From Silene noctiflora (Eukaryota; Streptophyta; Magnoliopsida; Caryophyllales; Caryophyllaceae): DNA of 23,417 bases. Positions 9,694-20,844 of the stretch are shown one piece after another (position 1 is the stretch's first letter; each line of letters begins with the position of its first letter). The stretch is taken from assembly GCA_009801015.1 (NCBI GenBank), contig VHZZ01002192.1:88012-111428 (forward strand). The letters are read 5' to 3'. Both the position numbers and the translations under genes were made by a program. The notes under the pieces are model-generated. The model searched no databases. It saw only the letters and a list, made by a program, of their open reading frames with translations, and was not told the origin of the DNA.

Positions 9694-12600
9694 TCAGCAA
9701 ACACCATTAGTTTTGTAATTCTTCTTGTCAGTGACAAACTTCTTCCAGACGTTGCACACCTCCATCTGCACCTCCATTGCGGTCTTCTTCCTTGACACCT
9801 CCTCAGCCCCACTTACGACAGATAACTTAGCACTAGCGCGTGCAGGGAGGGCATCAAGCTCGATGAGAACCTTGAGAATGTCATTGACTAGGCGGTCAGC
9901 AAGGGTTCTGGAGAAGTCCTCTCTGATCACCACACGGAGCACAGTCACGTGCTCCGCGTCTGGAGGCATAGAGTAAGCTGGTATTATCCAGCCGAACCTC
10001 CTCATCATGTCGGAAATCTCAAACTCATTGTGAAGACTATTGTCCTTCAAGGAGAATGCCACTAATGGGACTCCAATGTCTTTCGATATTATGTTAAATC
10101 TCTCTGTTTTTTCCAATCCTTCCCTTAGGATCTTCGCGTTTTCTTGGCAATTCTCCATTATATTCTTGTAACCCTACATCAATTCAATTCACTCTACATC
10201 AGTTCAGCTCGATCAATCCTTTCAGTTATAGAGAATATACGAGTTTATAGTCAACATACCTCAAATCCCAAACGAATTAGCTGATAGTATTGAGCAATGA
10301 TCTGATTCGATCCTACATCGACAAAAACAATTGATTAGAAAGAGCACAGCTTTGGCAAATAGGTACTGTTTTTTGACAGTTCCTTGGCGTATTGCCGAGA
10401 ACTGCCCGAGATGATATTACTTGGCCGAAAAATGTACCTTTGGAGAAGTTGAGAGTAAAGGTGGGTTGATCAGCACCAAGGTAGTTAATGTGAAAGATGA
10501 GTTCATCAGGCAAATCGACCTTGCTTCTCCAGATGACCCATCCAACACCGGCGTAAACAAGGCCATACTTGTGCCCACTTACATTGATACTCTTCACTAA
10601 TGGCAGCCTGAAATCCCACACTATGTCCGGGTATATGAATGGTGCTATGAACCCACCACTTGCTGCATCCACATGAATTGGTGTATCCCATCTGCATCGG
10701 ATAAAAATAGGTGTAATGTTAGTTTTGGTTCGAGTTTACTGCATTTGTGCCTTTTGGGTTTAAGTTCCATTTAGTTGGCAATATTTGCCAATTAGTGTTC
10801 TAGGAGACGGTCTTAGGTTAATATAATATGAAACGAGCTCAATTCAAAATATGAATTAGTTTTATAATAATTTTATCCTGAGACCTGTCATACGAGAAAA
10901 GCTGAATTGCCACAAAAACCATACATACCCGGTTTCCTTGTTCTTCGCCTCAAGGAGATCGTTCAAAAGCTTAACATCTTCAAACTCTCCGTTGAGAGTT
11001 GATCCAAGAATGGCCGCAACACAGATGGTGTTTTCGTCCACCATTTCAACTGCCTTTTGAGGGTCCATGACATAGTACCCGTCGCTTAGCTTAACTTCCT
11101 TCAACTCGACCTCAAAGTACCTTGCAAATTTCTCCCAGCAAACCTGATCGCGTAATAATTATTAATGGCATAACTCAAACAAGAAGCCTTGAATAAACAG
11201 TGCTACTGTGCTAAACTAGGAAAAGAATATTTCGTCTGTATGTTGCTTGTCGACAATTTGACATTTTATTTTAGGCCGTAACAGAAAAAAATTATACAAG
11301 ATAGTTGGAGTTTGGCAATAGGTCATCTTTAGTCTATGGGATCATACGAACCCACACGTTTATCGTTTCAACACTGCACATTGTAGGAATGCTAATGCTA
11401 TGTAGAAGTTTCTGTCGCTAACTGTGACACTGGTTTTCAGCAGTACTACGAAAATAAACTCTGGTAAAATTAGTACCTGAACATTAGCACCAGTGACAAT
11501 GTTGGGGTTGTCATAAGGTAAGCCTTGTTCCTTCCTCTTATTTTGCCACTTTCTCTTGAAAGCTAGGCCAGCAAGCATGATTGCCTCTGATGAACCCACG
11601 GTTCCTACTCCGACTGCAACCTCCGACTCTCCAAGTGGTGCATTGAACAAATTGGCTATCATGTTCACACATCTATTCTGTTTACACATTTTAATAAAAC
11701 ACAATTTAACCTCATATTGTCTTCATCTTGGTAATAATAATGCATACAACAATTGTATCAACATATTTCTACTTTGAAAAACATTGTTATAAGGTTGTAC
11801 ATTGTAAAACAGTATTCAATTTTAATTATATTTTTTTATTTATTTACAATTTACTAAGATCGTTAAGCTATTAAAACGCAATAATCAAGTCCAAATCAAT
11901 CACTTTTTCTTAATGCTTTGGTCAAAAGAAACCATTACATTTCAAGACACTTGGGTGATTAAACTACTCCAAGTCTCCAACTAATACAAGTATTCATATT
12001 CATTCAACAAAGTCATAAACCGAGAATGACTTAGTTTAATGGTTAACACAAAATACATTCTAATATAGATTTATTGTTATATCCATCTTATATTTAAGGT
12101 GTGAAATTATCATCTGGGAAATTTTTAAAGGCAGAAATAAAATAAAAAAAAAAAAAAAAAAACTTGCCTGGAGCTCAGTGGTAACAGGATATTCATCCAT
12201 GTCGACGTAGTTTTTGTTAATGGAAGCCATCATAAGTTTGTCACATTCAGGCTCCATCCAAGTTGTAACAAATGATGCCAAATTCAACCTTGGATTTCCA
12301 TCCAACATTAATTCATCGTTTATTATTTGATATGCCGCTTCCTTTGGTATTGATTGTTCCGGCATCCTGAACCTGATTTTACACATTATTATACACAAAT
12401 TTTATTAACCATTACTTTAAATCCGTCCTATTCAGGAAAAAAATTTAAAAATACGAAACATTTGTTTATTTTTCGATTTCCAAATAAAGTTTTAACCAAT
12501 GATCGATTTTACAAGTATTGTCGCTATATGAAATATGATTATTAGATTAAAATGAAATCATAAGCATAACAAAATTTTGACACATCCAAAATAGTCCTAC

Positions 12601-12810
12601 TGAGAGACTTATTATTAACAATATAAAAATGATACTTGTGAGTTGTGACCTGGATTCAACCCTCTAAATATCATATTTGTTTTTGTATCGAATAAGACAT
12701 AAAAAGAAGAGGTATATATGGTACCTGGGAAGACAGACGCGAACATATCTGGAAGCAAAAGTAGAGTGAACAGAGACATCAGTTTCTTGAGTTGCTTTTA
12801 GAAGAGCCAT
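9694..12810 (-). CDS. GAD: Glutamate decarboxylase, calmodulin-binding plant type (7 exons)
   Basis: Exons read in gene order: 12810-12725, 12372-12168, 11677-11477, 11143-10929, 10691-10438, 10312-10260, 10173-9694. They sum to 1494 nt, or 497 residues, the usual plant length. The cytosolic, PLP-dependent enzyme decarboxylates L-glutamate to GABA. The start [20 protein letters not shown] is typical. HVDAASGG holds Asp244, expected to contact the PLP ring nitrogen, and [17 protein letters not shown] holds Lys277, the PLP Schiff-base lysine. The last 30 residues contain VWKKFV with Trp481 and a Lys-rich tail, the plant calmodulin-binding autoinhibitory domain, so the enzyme should respond to calcium/calmodulin. 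Intron 2 is GC-AG (CAG|GCAAGT); the other five are GT-AG. No frameshift or lost residue seen. A TATA box and an RY motif lie upstream. It is convergent with FabZ; no functional link is evident. Confidence 0.96.
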
Positions 12811-12962
12811 TAATTTAAGTTTGATTAATTATCTTTTAAGAAAATAGTATTTAGATTTAGTGAAAGAATGGTTAAAAAGAAGAGTGAAATAAAGGAGTTT
12901 TTGAAGAGCGAGATTAAAATAGGAGTTTGGATTGGCGAAGAAGAAGGTGAAGAGGACGAATG

Positions 12963-12970
12963 TTATATAG
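12963..12970 (-). promoter_or_regulatory. Probable TATA box of the GAD gene
   Basis: CTATATAA on the minus strand, about 153 nt upstream of the GAD start codon. It fits the plant TATA consensus and would imply a leader of roughly 120 nt. The run between it and the ATG has no upstream intron signal that I can support. Confidence 0.55.
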
Positions 12971-12980
12971 AACGAGTGTA

Positions 12981-12988
12981 TGCATGCA
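12981..12988. promoter_or_regulatory. RY-type palindrome upstream of the GAD TATA box
   Basis: TGCATGCA is a perfect palindrome containing the CATGCA core of the RY element, which B3-domain factors of the ABI3/FUS3/LEC2 group bind in seed genes. It lies 10 bp upstream of the probable GAD TATA box. One copy may be chance. Confidence 0.35.
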
Positions 12989-12999
12989 TTCAGACTATT

Positions 13000-13407
13000 T
13001 CCACCAAAAGGTTATTTATAGGACTAATTAATGGTTTATATTAAAAGTCTTTTAAATTGTGCTCCTGCTTTTATAATATTCCTATAAGAGAATAGTAGTT
13101 AGTGCCTATGTGAATATCAAGTTTCCAACTTGGGGGATTTTTATTCACTCAGGAAATGTCTAATTTTGCTTTACAAACTGTATATTTGGCTATAAATATG
13201 AATTTTGTTTCCAATGTTTAAAACAAAATTATTTTATAAATCCGGTTGAGGATGAAAATATTTGCCATTAGGAATTGCGATTTTAACCGTCGACCGTCGT
13301 TAAGATCGGTTTTTGGCATGAAATTAATAGCATACTTTAACAATAAAATGCTAATATTATGGGTGATAAAATGCAAGTTGTATGATCTAATGTGTTTATT
13401 ATCTAAA
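13000..13407. other. Upstream region of GAD, no further feature recognised
   Basis: AT-rich sequence upstream of the GAD promoter elements. No coding sequence or repeat terminus is supported until the candidate Helitron end at 13408. Confidence 0.4.
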
Positions 13408-13436
13408 CTAGTATAGATTTCGCGCAAATACGCGGT
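13408..13436 (-). mobile_element. Candidate Helitron 3' terminus (minus orientation)
   Basis: Read on the minus strand, ACCGCGTATTTGCGCG forms a small GC hairpin (CGCG stem). It is followed 8-9 nt later by ACTAG and then T, matching the Helitron rule of a short hairpin just before a CTRR end inserted ahead of T. The stem is only 4 bp and the matching 5' TC end, which would lie at higher coordinates, was not identified, so this is tentative. Confidence 0.28.
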
Positions 13437-14873
13437 TTTTAGATAAGAATATTAAAGAAAATAACAATTATACGTGGTAATTATAAGAATTAGTATGTAC
13501 ATCGTACTTTATTGTCTAATTGTAAGAAAATATATAATTTTTTTTAAGAAAATCATTTGAGACAGTTAGATCATGTTCTTTTGAACTTAATGTTACTCAT
13601 TTAAGTTCGGTTCAGATCATATAGTTTTGGTTCAAAAAAATTCAGATTCTATAAATATAGTTTAGAAAAATTCAGTTAAATTAGGTTTAAATCATACAAA
13701 TTCAGTCTATTTCCTATAAGTTCGGTTTAGAAAAGTTAAGTCCAAAGAAACAAGACTTTACATATACAGTAAAAAAAACTTTAGGTCAAAGAGTAAGCCT
13801 TATCCAGTCCAAGACCAGGCAAACCACCAGCCTCTATGAAAACTTACTATGGTGTTTACAAATTGTTTATCAAAAGAATTATATTTATTTAAGTAGAACA
13901 ACCCATTGCATCTGGAAACACACCTGCATTTGTAATGTGCATACGAAGTACTTGTGAGACAAGTTAAAAGATGTCAACAACATTGAAGATTTGAAGTTTG
14001 ATAAAGAAAACATTGACTATTGACTATTAGTATTAAAGAAAATAAAGATTTGACCAGTAGTAGATTGACACATGTCATCATATAGTAGCATGTGTTGTAG
14101 TCCCTTGGAAGGCGGCACCAGTTATGCTGCTGGGTTCGCTACATGTTTTTGATTGAATATTACAAACTTAAAAAGCATATACAAATGGAGTTTACGCGGA
14201 AGTCGCCTGCATTACCAACCTTTCCCACTTGCTTCTGCCTTCTAGTCCTACTCAAGTTTCCGGTTTATACCAAAAGAAAATCACCTACATGAAATCTGAT
14301 AGCTAATGTAAAAATAGGCAAGACAGCTTACATAACGTCAGAATTCACCTTACATTTGAACATTCTAAACTTCAGACAAAACTTTTTTGGTTGTCAAAAT
14401 GAAAGAGGTCCAAGAGTACTCCTTTGAATCCTTTTCAAAAAATGTCGGCTTTCTGATTTAAAAGTTGAAAATGTGTTGCCTCCTCTTTTCTGAAATTTTC
14501 TACTGGAAATACTCCCTTACATAGTTGCATTACACAAATTTACTTGCAAAAAAATATTAAATAAACAAAAAATATATATTTAAAGCCTAATAATAATTTT
14601 ACGAGGACATATAGAGCCCGAAACAACACTCAGCGTCAGAGCCCAATGATATGTACAGCTTTGTGAAATATCTTGAACTTGAATGTAAAGCACAACCTTT
14701 TCCTGTTGCATTCTTTTGCAGTTGGTTCAAAGGCTCCATTTCCATCACAATATCCTGATAATTGCTTCAACTAAATAAATGCAACCAGCATCCATTCATC
14801 TGATAAACTTCATTTCCGTCCACAAAAGTAGAAGGGACATTTTTCGGGATTTCATGAGAAACGCCTGTGTAAA
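13437..14873. other. Intergenic between GAD and the CD2BP2-like gene; includes the latter's 3' UTR
   Basis: No gene on either strand. Between about 13590 and 13745 a loosely repeated TTCAGTT/GGTTTAGAAAA phrase occurs several times. The part next to 14873 is the 3' untranslated region of the CD2BP2-like gene, whose end cannot be fixed because no perfect AATAAA appears on the minus strand there. Confidence 0.45.
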
Positions 14874-17800
14874 TCAGCTGTTCTGCGGTGGTGCATCAGG
14901 TTCTGATTGAACTTCGTCATAACCACCAGTTTCATCGTTGTATTTGTACCTGAGGAGAGGTCAAAATAGCTTCAATTTTTTCAGCCTCCAAAAATCACAC
15001 TCTTCTAGGCATCAACCTCATTATTGAAGAGTTGGTATTAAACTAGAAAATGATTAAATGAATTGTGTTTCAAACCTATTAAGGCCAGCAAATTTATTAA
15101 GTTATTCTACCTAGGTAAGACCACAAGAGTGACAAAGCTCTCACTCCCGAGTTTTAACACGGCGGCGTTGCCAAGAGAATAGAACTTGAGACCTCTGATT
15201 TAACTAGTTCAATTCTTTTTGGACTTGACAAGTAAAATAGTACAACATGACTTAAGATCAGCACAAGTGCAAGACTACCGCTACCACACCCTCGCTATGA
15301 TTCATAATAGAGGACAGCATTGCTGTGTTCTGATAAACAGCAAGTACCAGTACAGTTCAATCCACCCACATATCTTCTTAAGTTTAAAACTGGCAAGGCA
15401 GACTTGCAGCTCACTGGAAATGCACATATATAATGTTTATTAAGAATACTATAGCTAGCCTAAATTTCTATTCCTCAAATTCTCCCGCCATCTGTGAACT
15501 CCCACAAAGCAAAGAGAGAAATGCCGGAATAGGCACGCCCTCCTTAGACCTTAAGCACACATTTACCCTCGCCCATCAACAATTCATCTGATGGTCTCTT
15601 GATAAGAATATTGACAATAGTGTATGGCAAGCAAGGAGGAATAACTATTTAATGAAAATAAAGTGCACATGGCAAACAATGCCGAGTAATTACCACTGTC
15701 CTGAGGATGCAGCGCAGAACAATCCTGTAGATGGGTCATAGTAATATCCCGAACTGTTGCTGTAATAATACCTGGAGAAAGACACATTACAGAATCATAA
15801 TTATATAAGCAGATGCTATCAATGATAGAATTTTGAGTTTTTATTCACTCTACCCGACTTTCACAGATGAATAAAGTGAGAACAATATGAAACAGCAAAA
15901 AAAAAATCATATTGGTCGACCAAATTGGCCAAATTTTTCTTTAGTATCAATGGATAAACAAGAAGGCCAAGAAGACAAGAACAGAAACAGTATGTGGTCA
16001 AAGGAAGTACCCAGAAGCTTCATCATATACATAGTCGCTTTGCCCTGCCCAAGAACCTGGTAAAACAGTAATTATAAATCATGAGAAAGCCAAATAACTT
16101 GTCCAAGTGACAGAAAAACACAAGCATTGAATATACCTCCTAAATCTTGGCTTTCCATATCAGCTGCCAGCTGACCACTTGTGCCTTCAACAGGCATAGA
16201 AGTTCCATTATTTTGCTTTGCATCCTTGTCGTTAGGTTCATCACCAAACATGTCAAATTCCTCCTCTCCATTTCTTGCTCGAGCTAATGCCTCATATCCT
16301 TCTGAGTAAAGCAACACATTCAATGCAACATTACCACAACAGCAATAGATCTTAATGTTGGTAGGACATCTTTAAAAATGACGACCCAGTATTTGAAATA
16401 CGCTAATTGTGGAAAGATAATACTTTACTGTTTTTGTCTTTCTACTCCGAGAGATGCAGTTAATGAGTACATGTAAAATTTCAAAATTTAAAGAAACTTT
16501 TTCTATCCCATCCGTAAGGAAAGACCGCGCTCCGTAATCAACACCAAAATCTATGGAGGCTTCTTTGCAGAAGCAAACAGATAAAAGAATTTGACAACTG
16601 AATATATTGGACCGATGTGTTTACAACTTTACACACAAACAGGATACTCACAGATACCTATACCAACCAAACATTCAGGATGGCATGAAAACAGTGTTTC
16701 ATTGCTTCAGAATTTGCAGTTTCTGCACTAACTTTTAGCCTTAATGAGAGAGGACTAGAGCACAAACCTGCTTCGCGCTCAAAAACCTCCTTTTCTTCAT
16801 GATATACGTCTGCAATAACATTGACAAATGAGAAAAAGTGCTTAGATATACAGTCGACCAGTAAGCCATACAGGCAATAGGTGTCCACTATCAATTGAGA
16901 CAGAATATTGACAATTTGAAAATTTACACGTTGAAGAGCTTACTGTAATCTCCATTCTCCATGAGCTTCATAGCATCTTCTGTAAGCTGGTCAAAAACAT
17001 GCTTTGATTCGGGTGACATTTTGGCCTTCTTGTCGCGAGAGTGACCTTTTAATCGTTTCAGGGCTTGCAGAACCTACAAAGCCAGAGGGTCATAATTTAC
17101 AAACCATGAAAGTAGATAAAAATCAATATCAGGAAAGGAAAGAATTAGCAACAACAATAAACATGCGCAAACCAAAAAAGACAAGCAGAGTAATTAAGAA
17201 ATTAAAATTATAATATTAAATATATACTCCTAGAGTTTGTTTGAATACACTTTTAGGAGGGAAAGGGAGGGAGAATGGAACAAGGGAGTTTCGCTCCAAA
17301 TCTTTCTCATGTCGAAGGGATTTTAATTCGACTTGAAGGAGGGAAAACGGATCCCTCTATATCTCTTTCTCTCCCGTTCCCTCCAAATAAGGGAAATTGT
17401 ATCCCTCCTCCTTCCCCTCCATCCAAACAAGCCTCTAATATTTATCAGGAGATCTCTGTTAGAAAAAATGATGCAAGAATACTTCAAGGACAAAAATGCA
17501 CACTACAGGTTGGACGATGTGATACAAATATATAATTTTAGCACAAAATCAATTATCTCATGATGATGGCTGGACTGGTCCGTTTTGAAAGCTATTGTAA
17601 CTTGTAAGGAAACATAGCGGAATTTGAAAGTACACGTGAAAAGACTTAGAAAAGAAGAAGAAATGCAAAAAGAAATGACAAAGGTGTATGAAAATACAGA
17701 AAGTATTATACCGTTTCACCGGGTTCAAGAGCATTCGCAATACGTCGCTTCATTTTCCCGACATCATCAGGGGACGTCTCTTTCTCTTCAGCATCATTCT

Positions 17801-19692
17801 TACGAACAGAGGAAAGCCTCTCAGCAAGCTTTGGGTCGACTTCAACACTATCCAGCCATGCATCCTGCAAATCCCCACAGACATTAAAAAAGTTGCACAA
17901 TGCCATGGCAAGTTTCTGTCTTGCTGAAGTTCATACAACAAACATAAACCATAAGCCCGTAATTACATCTAAGAAACATAACTCAAACCTTTTCTTCCTT
18001 TTCAGTAACATATTCCACAAAATTCCCTGCTTCGTCAAAGTAACCTTCCTCCCTTTCTTTTTCCAGATTAAAAGGCTCCATTGCAATTCCATCATCAACA
18101 AAAGTTTCACTCTCCTGACAAGGGTTAAAAGTCCATTATAAGCACCTATCTTTTAATCTTCAAAAACAAGTATAAGAAAAGAGAGAAAAACAGAAAAAGG
18201 TGGATTTGTGGTAGAATTAGAAGACCACATTAACATATATCATATTTGGCTTAGAAAATTGCAACTTCACATGCATAAGACTGTCAGCACCTTAACCTAT
18301 AAATAAGAAAACATATGCAGTAGCCAATTATACATCAGCAAGGGAATAACAGCCGTCAAAACAAACGCAATGAACCATCCCATTGTCAGTAAGAAGTAAG
18401 AACTATTCGCCTATTTGGTGGTGGCACATTATAGCTGCCCAAGGCTCCTGGCACACACCAGAGTAACAAAATCCACTGATGAGATGAAGGTTTCAAAAGT
18501 GGATTCCACGTGGTGAAAAACACTTCACATTCGTTTCCTGCTTTAGAATCTGCCATGTGAGGAGGTTGGTGCACACTACCTCGAGCGTTTTTATACAACT
18601 TCCCTCACATATTGATGTGACAAAAAAAGGCTAAAACAACTTACGAAGTTCTCCACATGTACCAAATCCAATTCTATAGGTGTCAATTTTACGTCATAAC
18701 ATTGTTTCAAATACATAACAAAATCTCTTCTAAACTCATCTTTCCTATGATTCATAGAATCAAAACCTGATTAAGGAGTTCAATAAGCTCGAGACAACAA
18801 ACACAGATCAGTAAAAGTCATATAAACTCCAATACAACAGTGTCATTGATCACGCTTCAATACTTCGTATTGCAGAAAGCTGATAGGACTAAGTGGACTT
18901 GAATAAACATAAAAACAGCTAACAAGCAACACAAAATTATAAACTCCAGCTTAATGATACGGACTGGAGTAACATCGTTCAGATTGTGATATATCATTGC
19001 AATTCCTTAAATTAACACACGAAAACCTGATAATTGATTTGAATAAGCATCGAACACCAAATATTTAGCCACATATGCATCAAAATAAGCACCAACGAGA
19101 TACTACATACATCAATTGCTCATACATCATTGAAATTCCTTAACACACAAAATAAAATAAAATAAACTTGAAAAAGCTTCAAACATCAAAATAAGTGCCA
19201 TAAAATATCAAAATAAGCTCAATCAGATGCTATTTGCTATATATAACATCAACTGATGACGCTAAGCATGAATAAAGAAGACGAAAAGGCGAACCTGATA
19301 ACGAACTTCGGCAGCGGAAATACGACTCAACGCAACCTCGCCTACATCCTCAGTGAAGAGCTGAGTAGTCATCTGGCCACGGCGGCGAGCGCGCTCCTTT
19401 GCGGCAGTGCGTGGATCGGACAAGTCCGGCGGCGCGGTCGGCTTGTCGACATCCTCATTCGCCGGCTCATACGACGGCGTTTCGGGTTTCACTTTCTTGC
19501 CTTTCGGAAACCTCACTCGTTTTGCCCTAATTGATTTGATAAAGAAAATTCAGCTGAAACCTAGGTATTCGAAGATAGCAGCAAAGATAGATAGAGAGAG
19601 AAATCTTACTGAGGTTTAATGGAGTCGTCTTCTTCAACGCCGATGAAGGGGCGCTTGCGAGAGGATGAAGAAGAAGCTCTTGAATCGTCCAT
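14874..19692 (-). CDS. CD2BP2/Lin1-family U5 snRNP-associated protein (10 exons)
   Basis: Exons in gene order: 19692-19610, 19526-19295, 18114-17989, 17864-17712, 17073-16944, 16809-16768, 16301-16137, 16056-16011, 15771-15694, 14949-14874. They total 1131 nt (376 residues); all introns are GT-AG. The protein is rich in charged residues. Family-typical features are the basic KRVRFPKGKK (residues 30-39), the stretch TAAKERARRRGQMTTQLFTE, then EREEGYFDEAGNFVEY, DAWLDSVEVDPKLAER and ETVLQALKRLKG. Residues 319-365 form tandem aromatic repeats (YVYDEASGYYY, SGYYYDPSTGLF, WYKYNDETGGYDEV), which resemble an OCRE domain. The animal and yeast relatives act in the U5 snRNP during pre-mRNA splicing; a nuclear splicing role here is inferred from that. 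I see no GYF domain after the aromatic repeats: the protein ends 11 residues later. Intron 4 carries a MITE, and a hAT-like element sits just upstream of the gene. Confidence 0.9.
17231..17436. mobile_element. MITE-like element in intron 4 of the CD2BP2-like gene, about 206 bp
   Basis: The left end TAGAGTTTGTTTGAATAC and the reverse complement of the right end TAGAGGCTTGTTTGGATG are inverted repeats. They are followed by GGAGGGAAAGGGAGGG on the left and CCCTCC-rich sequence on the right, which would also pair. This TTGTTTGGAT-type terminus is common among plant hAT-like MITEs. I could not recognise a clear target duplication, so limits and superfamily are provisional. It lies wholly in the intron and should not change the protein. 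Confidence 0.5.
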
Positions 19693-19787
19693 GGCGGATA
19701 ATTTTGGTGTTTCGAATTCGCCTGTCTTTTTTTTTCTTTTCTTGGTATAGGAATTAGGATGCACAGTGTCACTCTTACCAATCAAAT

Positions 19788-20389
19788 CTTTGGGTGAGCA
19801 AACCCGTATACCCGATACGGTTTTAAAAATCGCATAAATCATTATATGGATATGATACGGTTTAACCGTCACATTTTCAGATATTCGGAAAAACCGTGTA
19901 TACAAAATCCATATATACGGATATGATTTGCTGACAAGTGCCCAATCGTCCAGATGTAGATTTGGTGAAGTAAGGGTGGGTCTAGGCTCGAGGGGTAGTA
20001 GCTTAGGTTAGTAGCGGAATATAAAGGTTTTTGGTGGTTGTGGGTGGCTGTTGGGGAAGGAGGGGTGGAGGTTGAAGAGGATGGAGGAGGTAATATTTTT
20101 TGTTGATTCGGATAAGTTAATAAAAATAAGTCATAAAAAACATTCGAAGAGTGAAAAGTTGAAAGAGGAACTTTGCGTCTTTTATCTTTTTATACAAAAA
20201 TTCAAACCACGTCGGAAACCGTATATATGGTTTTGTTTTTGTCCATCCCAGATACGATACGATTTTTATAGAACCGTATCGTATATATGGATTTTTGTAT
20301 CGTATATAGGGAATTCCGTATAACTCAATCCGTATATCGTATCGTATTCTTATTGTAGAACCGTATCGTATATTTTTGTTCACCCCTAG
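19788..20389. mobile_element. Non-autonomous hAT-like element with CGATACGG subterminal repeats, about 600 bp
   Basis: The left end TTGGGTGAGCAAA and the reverse complement of the right end, AGGGGTGAACAAA, are inverted repeats of the type found in plant hAT elements. Both flanks carry many copies of a CGATACGG / CCGTATCG / CCGTATATACGG motif: about 19801-19930 on the left and 20215-20372 on the right, a typical array of subterminal transposase sites. The middle (about 19935-20210) is G-rich and non-coding. A clean 8-bp duplication does not abut both ends; TTACCAA occurs on both sides but is offset on the left by about 9 nt. Confidence 0.58.
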
Positions 20390-20844
20390 TTACCAAGTTA
20401 CCCGTTACCAATTCAAAGAGTCTTTCAGCGCATTTGCTCTTTGATGGGCCCAATATTTTAACGTAGTTGTTTTTCATGTACGGGATTTACTTGTTTATGA
20501 ACTTTTTTCCATAAGTTTTCCATCATCTATCCTTCTGAAAGAAAAGTTCTCTCTTTTTCTCCTTCTTCTTTTTCCTTTCAAAAATTAATCAAGTAAAATT
20601 CATCAATTATACATCTTAGATCTCATAATAATCAGATAATAATCTCATTTTAAACTTTGTAAACATCAATTTATTGTATTAATTTAATAACATCACATAA
20701 TTTAAGGGATATTTATAGAAATTAGGATTTAAATTGGGAATGGATGGCCGCAAAGGGGAGGATAGGTGGCGGAGACACAAGTGCGGGTTGGCCCCGCCCA
20801 CCCTGGCTCAGCACGGTCAATTAATCCTTATCGTCTCCGGTCGG
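20390..20844. other. Intergenic, no feature recognised
   Basis: AT-rich up to about 20735, then a GC-richer stretch (about 20740-20850) that continues, with stops, downstream of the RNase H-like fragment on the minus strand. It may be decayed sequence of the same retroelement. Confidence 0.4.

Noticed and set aside
17275-17563. Plus-strand frames of about 80 codons in CD2BP2-like intron 4
   Set aside because: They lie within or across the MITE, in the intron of the minus-strand gene, and contain pyrimidine-rich low-complexity translation.
19256-19619. Plus-strand frames overlapping CD2BP2-like exon 2
   Set aside because: Complementary shadows of the minus-strand exon, which has conserved residues and valid splice sites.
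20051-20383. Frames rich in Tyr/Ile/Arg on both strands
   Set aside because: They are translations of the hAT-like element's CGTATAT/ATACGG subterminal repeats.
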